NCBI GenBank assembly: GCA_000434035.1
Contig: FR893524.1
Coordinates: 126,910 to 146,242, forward strand
Direction: 5' to 3'
Source: Clostridium sp. CAG:452
GTDB lineage: Bacteria > Bacillota > Clostridia > TANB77 > CAG-508
DNA length: 19,333 nt
Part shown: piece by piece, positions 15,801 through 19,333 of the stretch
How positions within the stretch are numbered: position 1 is the first letter of the stretch
Layout of the letters: every line of letters starts with the position of its first letter
Notes under the pieces: model-generated
The model's input: only the letters and a program-made list of their open reading frames with translations
What the model was told of the DNA's origin: nothing
Databases searched by the model: none
Made by a program: the position numbers and the translations under genes

Positions 15801-16417
15801 AATATATAGAGAGTACAAAAATAGAGGGAAAGACGTCTGTAAGTGCAATTGCAAAATATGGTGAAAAGAATATACAGATAGTAGAAAAACCAAAATTCAT
15901 GCAAAACATAGAAATACTAAACAAAGCGGAAATTGGTACATTAATACATTTAATTTTGCAAAAATTAGACTTTAGAGAAAACTATAATGAGAAGACATTA
16001 AATGACTTAATACAAAAATTAATATATCTAAACATAGTTACAGAAAAACAATCTCAATATATAGATAAGAAAAGATTATTAGAATTTACTAAAACAGAAT
16101 TATTTAAAGAAATACAGAATGCCAAGGAGATATATAAAGAACAACCATTCCACATGAGCGTTATAGACGAAAATACAAAAGAAAGTATACTTATACAAGG
16201 TATAATCGACTTGTATTATATAAATCAAAATAATGAAATTGTACTAGTAGATTATAAAACAGATTATGTGGAAAAAAATAATGAACAAGAACTTATAGAA
16301 AAATACAAACCTCAATTGAAGATTTATAAAAAAGCAATAGAAGAGGCTTTGAATAAAAATGTAGAAAAAGTATATATATATTCTGTTTATTTAAATAAAG
16401 AAATCCTAGTAAAATAA
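12864..16417 (+). CDS. addA: ATP-dependent helicase/nuclease subunit A, read through two CGG +1 frameshifts
   Basis: 1183 residues when the C at 12942 and the C at 15199 are skipped; AddA is usually about 1200-1250. It is the helicase-nuclease subunit of AddAB, which processes double-strand breaks for recombination. The N-terminus WTPNQLQAI leads into Walker A AAAAGSGKTTVLVERM (the first shift lies inside it), then motif Ia VTFTNAAASEMREKI, motif II EIAIDEYQDSN, motif III MVGDVKQSIYKFRQARP. The second shift is followed by GENENVIRIMSVHKSKGLEF (motif V) and LLYVALTRAKEKI (motif VI). The C-terminal nuclease has GIIDLYY and LVDYKTDYV. Neither frame alone gives a working enzyme. AGGAGG lies upstream of the ATG. 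No addB partner lies next to it. Confidence 0.95.
12942..12945 (+). other. CGG-A +1 frameshift site 4 (addA Walker A)
   Basis: Context GCA-GCA-CGG-A-AGT-GGA-AAA. CGG is codon 27. Skipping C gives the first invariant Gly of AAGSGKT. Without the shift a TAA follows at 12984-12986. Confidence 0.95.
15199..15202 (+). other. CGG-A +1 frameshift site 5 (addA, before motif V)
   Basis: Context CTT-ATT-CGG-A-GAA-AAT. Skipping C gives Gly779 of the mature reading, in the stretch that resembles LGEKEDVVRI of other AddA proteins. Without the shift TGA follows at 15208-15210. Confidence 0.93.
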
Positions 16418-16424
16418 CCTGTCC

Positions 16425-16453
16425 TTTACAAAATTACTAAATTATATTATAAT
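16425..16453 (+). promoter_or_regulatory. Sigma-A promoter of the FxLYD-type gene
   Basis: TTTACA (16425-16430), 17-base spacer, TATAAT (16448-16453). Five-of-six and six-of-six matches, 30 bases before the start codon. Confidence 0.7.
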
Positions 16454-16483
16454 TATTAAAGAAAAATAAAAGGAGCAAATATT

Positions 16484-16960
16484 ATGGCAAAAATGAAGAA
16501 GTTTTTTAAGTATTTAATATGGCTTATATTATTATACTTGCTTGTAAATGGATTAACATATGTTGCCACAAAAGATAATTATAAAGAATTGAATAATTTT
16601 ACTATAGCAACAGAGTCGCCAAAAATAGAAGTAACAGAAAGTAAATCTACATATACTCATGGATATATAAAAGGACAAGTAACAAATGATACAGGAAAAC
16701 ACATACCGAAAACATATCTTCAATTGGATTTCTACGATAAAGATGGTACTTGGTTAGGAAAAGAGACTAAAGAATTGGAGAGTTTTAACCTAAATGAAAC
16801 AATAAAATTTGATATTAATTATGCATATACAAATGTAAATAGAATTAGACTTAGTGTTACAGATGAAATAGTTGAAGCTCCAAAAACAAAAGCTCAAAAA
16901 ACAGTAGAGAAATGGTGGCCAATTGCAGGAATAATTACTCTTATATATGTCTTACCATAG
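16484..16960 (+). CDS. Membrane-anchored FxLYD-domain protein
   Basis: 158 residues. N-terminal membrane helix (about 8-27, FKYLIWLILLYLLVNGLTYV), a soluble middle, and a C-terminal hydrophobic stretch (WWPIAGIITLIYVLP). The middle GYIKGQVTNDTGKHIPKTYL then LDFYDKDGTWLGKETKELES has the look of an FxLYD domain, an immunoglobulin-like fold found in many secreted Firmicute proteins, in which a conserved strand pairs with the Asp-Lys-Asp-Gly turn. Role unknown. It has its own promoter, an AAAAGGAGC ribosome binding site and its own terminator, so it is probably a single-gene transcript. Confidence 0.7.
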   Translation: MAKMKKFFKYLIWLILLYLLVNGLTYVATKDNYKELNNFTIATESPKIEVTESKSTYTHGYIKGQVTNDTGKHIPKTYLQLDFYDKDGTWLGKETKELESFNLNETIKFDINYAYTNVNRIRLSVTDEIVEAPKTKAQKTVEKWWPIAGIITLIYVLP

Positions 16961-16980
16961 AACTAAAAAAGAAAATAATA

Positions 16981-17018
16981 AAAAATAGCAAAATGTTTAA
17001 AAAACATTTGCTATTTTT
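16981..17018 (+). terminator. Intrinsic terminator after the FxLYD-type gene
   Basis: AAAAATAGCAAAATGTTT pairs with AAACATTTGCTATTTTT with one bulged base and a tiny A loop, ending in a T run. Confidence 0.8.
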
Positions 17019-17090
17019 ATTTATTTGTAATATAATTGCAACATAAGTGTAACAATAATGAAATAATAACGTGAAAGGATAGATGTATAC

Positions 17091-18095
17091 ATGTTTGGTT
17101 TTGGACAAGATATAGGTATTGACTTGGGAACAGCAACAGTAATTGCATATGTTAAAGGTAAAGGAATTGTTTTAAGAGAGCCATCAGTAGTTGCTGTAAA
17201 CAATGTTACAAATGAAGTATTAGCAGTTGGTGGAGAAGCAAGAAGAATGCTTGGAAGAACACCAGGTAATATAGTTGCAACAAGACCTTTGAAAGATGGA
17301 GTAATTTCTGATTATACAGTTACAGAAAAAATGCTTAAATATTTTATAAATAAAATATGTGGTAAATTTATATTTGCCCCTAGAATTATGATATGTATAC
17401 CTTCACAAGTTACAGAAGTAGAAAAGAAAGCAGTTATAGATGCAGCATCACAAGCAGGAGCAAGAAAAGTATATCTAATAGAAGAACCAATAGCTGCAGC
17501 AATTGGAGCAGGAATAGATATATCAAAACCATGTGGAAATATGGTAGTTGATATTGGTGGAGGAACAACAGATGTAGCAGTAATATCACTTGGAGGTTCT
17601 GTTGTTAGCACATCTATAAAAGTAGCAGGAGATAAATTTGACGAAGCAATAGTTAAATATATAAAGAAAAAACATAATATGATGATTGGTGAAAGAACAG
17701 CAGAAGACTTGAAAGTAAATATTGGATGTGTATATCCAAAAATACAAGATACAGAAATGGATATAAGAGGAAGAGACCTAATAACAGGACTTCCAAAAAC
17801 AATAACAATAAAATCAAGTGAAATGATGGAAGCATTAGCAGAACCAGCCATGATGATTGTAGATGCGGTACATTCAACACTAGAAAGAACACCACCAGAA
17901 CTTGCAGCAGATATAAGTGATAGAGGAATATATATGACTGGTGGAGGATGTCTAGTAGATGGATTAGACAAGCTTTTACAAGAACAAACAGGAATAAATG
18001 TAATGATTGCAGAAGATGCTGTAAGTTGCGTAGCATTAGGAACAGGAAAAGCTTTAGATGACTTAGATGCATTAGACGGAAAAACAAAAAGATAG
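17091..18095 (+). CDS. MreB/Mbl-family bacterial actin
   Basis: 334 residues, full length. MreB-type actins polymerise under the membrane and guide lateral wall synthesis. Phosphate 1 loop IGIDLGTATVIAYVKGKGI, connect region EEPIAAAIGAGIDI, phosphate 2 VVDIGGGTTDVAVISLGG, and adenosine motif YMTGGGCLVDGL are all present. The N-terminal MFGFGQDIGIDLGTA with a membrane-facing hydrophobic start fits the family. In many spore formers the Mbl paralogue lies downstream of spoIID-spoIIQ-spoIIID, and this gene lies in the same direction 6.5 kb beyond them, so Mbl is likely, but no mreC/mreD is near to decide. AAAGGA sits somewhat far (12 bases) from the ATG. No in-frame CGG. Confidence 0.93.
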   Translation: MFGFGQDIGIDLGTATVIAYVKGKGIVLREPSVVAVNNVTNEVLAVGGEARRMLGRTPGNIVATRPLKDGVISDYTVTEKMLKYFINKICGKFIFAPRIMICIPSQVTEVEKKAVIDAASQAGARKVYLIEEPIAAAIGAGIDISKPCGNMVVDIGGGTTDVAVISLGGSVVSTSIKVAGDKFDEAIVKYIKKKHNMMIGERTAEDLKVNIGCVYPKIQDTEMDIRGRDLITGLPKTITIKSSEMMEALAEPAMMIVDAVHSTLERTPPELAADISDRGIYMTGGGCLVDGLDKLLQEQTGINVMIAEDAVSCVALGTGKALDDLDALDGKTKR

Positions 18096-18125
18096 AAAAC
18101 AACCCCTCTTTAATATAGATTAATA

Positions 18126-18161
18126 AAAAAATGAATAGTGAAAAATAACTATTCATTTTTT
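18126..18161 (+). terminator. Intrinsic terminator after the MreB/Mbl gene
   Basis: AAAAAATGAATAGT / ACTATTCATTTTTT, a perfect 14-base-pair stem with an eight-base loop and terminal T run. Confidence 0.85.
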
Positions 18162-18205
18162 AGTAAACAAATTATAATTAGTTATAAGATTTAGGAGAAT
18201 ATAAT

Positions 18206-19333
18206 ATGAAAAAAGTAGCTTTTTATACGTTGCGGTTGCAAGGTAAATCAATATGAAACAAATGCCATGGCAGAACAATTTATAGATAATAATTATGAAA
18301 TTGTAAATTTTGAAGAATTTGCAGATGTATATATAATAAACACATGTACTGTAACAAATATGTCTGATAGAAAATCAAGGCAAATAATAAGAAGGGCAAA
18401 ACAAATAAATCCAAATAGTATATTAGTTGCAACTGGATGCTATGCACAAACAGCAAAGGAAGAACTAGAAAAAATTACTGACATAGATTTAATTGTAGGA
18501 AATACTGAGAAAAAAGACATTGTAAAAATAGTGGAAGAATATAGAGATAATAAAAATCGTGAAAGAGTAAAAATGTCTGACATAAACAAGCAAAAAGAGT
18601 TCGTCGATTTTGGAAGCGTTACATATACAGAAAAAACAAGAGCAGTAATAAAAGTACAAGATGGATGCAATAATTTTTGCTCATATTGCATAATTCCATA
18701 TGCAAAAGGAAGAGTAAGAAGCAGAAAACTAGAAAGTGTAGTAAAAGAAATTACCGAAATTGCGGCAAAGGGAATAAAAGAAGTTGTAATAACTGGAATA
18801 CATGTTGCATCATATGGTATTGATTTTGATAACAATACTAGATTGATAGATTTACTAGAAGCGATACAAAAAATAGACGGAATAAAAAGAATAAGACTTG
18901 GCTCACTAGAACCAAACATAATAACAGAAGAATTTGTGAACAGGTTAAAAAAAGTAACAAAAATGTGTGATCATTTTCATTTGTCTTTGCAAAGCGGGTG
19001 TGATGAGACTTTAAAAAGAATGAATAGAAAATATACAGCTGAAACATTTGAAAAAGAAGTAAATTTATTAAGAAAAACTTTTCCAGACGTTGCACTTACA
19101 ACAGATGTAATAGTAGGATTTCCAGGAGAAACTGAGGAAGAATTCAACGAAACATATAAATATTTAAGCAAGATTAGATTTACAAAATTACATGTATTTA
19201 AATATTCACCAAGAAAAGGAACTGTTGCTGCAAAGATGAAAAATCAAATAGATAGTACAGTTAAAGAGAAAAGGAGCCATAAGCTAATAGAATTATCTAA
19301 TGAATGCGAAATAGAATTCTTAGATAGATATGT
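18206..19333 (+). CDS. mtaB: tRNA (N6-threonylcarbamoyladenosine-2-methylthio) transferase MtaB, read through a CGG +1 frameshift; 3' end outside the window
   Basis: About 375 residues visible with the C at 18233 skipped; the family is about 430-450, so the C-terminal TRAM part is cut off by the window. MtaB is a radical-SAM enzyme that adds a methylthio group to t6A37 of tRNAs reading ANN codons. The N-terminal UPF0004 domain starts MKKVAFYTLGCKVNQYETNA (the shift restores Gly10 just before the first cluster-binding Cys), then NTCTVTNMSDRKS and ATGCYAQ supply the other two cysteines. The radical-SAM cluster motif is DGCNNFCSYCIIPYAKGR. Without the shift only 16 codons are read before TGA at 18254. 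GGAGAA lies upstream of the ATG. Confidence 0.95.
18233..18236 (+). other. CGG-T +1 frameshift site 6 (mtaB)
   Basis: Context ACG-TTG-CGG-T-TGC-AAG. CGG is codon 10. Skipping C gives GGT (Gly) and the invariant TLGCKVNQ. It is the only one of the six sites with T rather than A as the fourth base. Confidence 0.95.

Noticed and set aside
15235..15924. Long minus-strand reading frame opposite addA (and similar ones opposite mreB/mbl and other genes)
   Set aside because: These are Phe/Leu/Ser-rich mirror readings of A-rich coding strands, without ribosome binding sites or recognisable domains.
3012..18236. Random sequencing or assembly errors
   Set aside because: Random insertions would hit other frames, other bases and homopolymers, and several long A runs here are intact. 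Only a very specific systematic artefact remains, and I kept it as the main alternative to be tested on reads.
3012..18236. prfB-style programmed frameshift with stop codon and Shine-Dalgarno stimulator
   Set aside because: No stop codon lies in the A site, and no purine-rich stimulator is positioned upstream of the six sites.
4259..18256. Reading the interrupted addA, mtaB, spoIIAA and KAP genes as pseudogenes
   Set aside because: All breaks are the same event (C inserted as CGG before an in-frame Gly), no other stops or deletions are present, and core motifs are intact on both sides. Decay would give mixed lesions.

Overview
The window comes from a very AT-rich, endospore-forming Firmicute, most likely an uncultured Clostridia lineage. 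The reasons are the strong A/T codon bias, AGGAGG-type ribosome binding sites, and a set of sporulation genes (spoVM, spoIIAA, spoIIAB, sigF, spoIID and a spoIIQ-like gene). No rRNA, tRNA, CRISPR array or intact insertion sequence was seen. The 3' end cuts through a gene.

Layout. 1-617: a short AT-rich lead-in with a repeat-like GC island, then a promoter and a RelE/ParE-type toxin-antitoxin pair. 753-2886 (minus): a bactofilin-like secreted/membrane protein and endonuclease III. 2958-3466: a small two-helix membrane protein and the tiny spoVM gene (plus), facing ribosomal protein L28 (rpmB, minus) across a shared hairpin. 3584-6994: a ComF-type phosphoribosyltransferase, a KAP-type P-loop NTPase and a left-handed beta-helix acyltransferase-like protein. 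7228-10591: the spoIIAA-spoIIAB-sigF operon followed directly by spoIID and a spoIIQ-like M23 gene. 10685-12768: a DUF1294 membrane protein, a 400-base intergenic stretch with DnaA-box-like sequences, and glycyl-tRNA synthetase. 12864-16960: addA and an FxLYD-type membrane-anchored protein. 17091-19333: an MreB/Mbl actin homologue and mtaB (tRNA methylthiotransferase, cut by the window end).

The central observation is a decoding anomaly. Five otherwise well-conserved genes (the small membrane gene at 2958, the KAP NTPase, spoIIAA, addA with two sites, and mtaB) are interrupted by +1 frameshifts, six sites in all. Every site has the same form: an in-frame CGG codon whose first base C must be skipped so that the next codon is GGA (five sites) or GGT (one site), restoring a Gly that family knowledge expects in at least four of the six cases. 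Read this way each gene gives one full-length family member. By hand scan these six are the only in-frame CGG codons in the window. About thirty other CGG trinucleotides all span codon boundaries, and Arg is written AGA, AGG, CGT, CGA or CGC. The simplest reading is that CGG is not an arginine codon here, and that CGG(A/T) is read as a four-base glycine signal or is bypassed by +1 frameshifting at an unassigned codon. A systematic sequencing artefact is the main alternative, but it would have to insert C only in front of in-frame Gly codons.

How the genes work together. SpoIIAA/SpoIIAB/SigmaF form the forespore partner-switch. SpoIID and the SpoIIQ-like protein act in engulfment, and SpoVM marks the forespore surface for coat assembly. 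The remaining genes are housekeeping (base excision repair, recombination, translation, tRNA modification, cell shape) with a few accessory ones (toxin-antitoxin, KAP NTPase).
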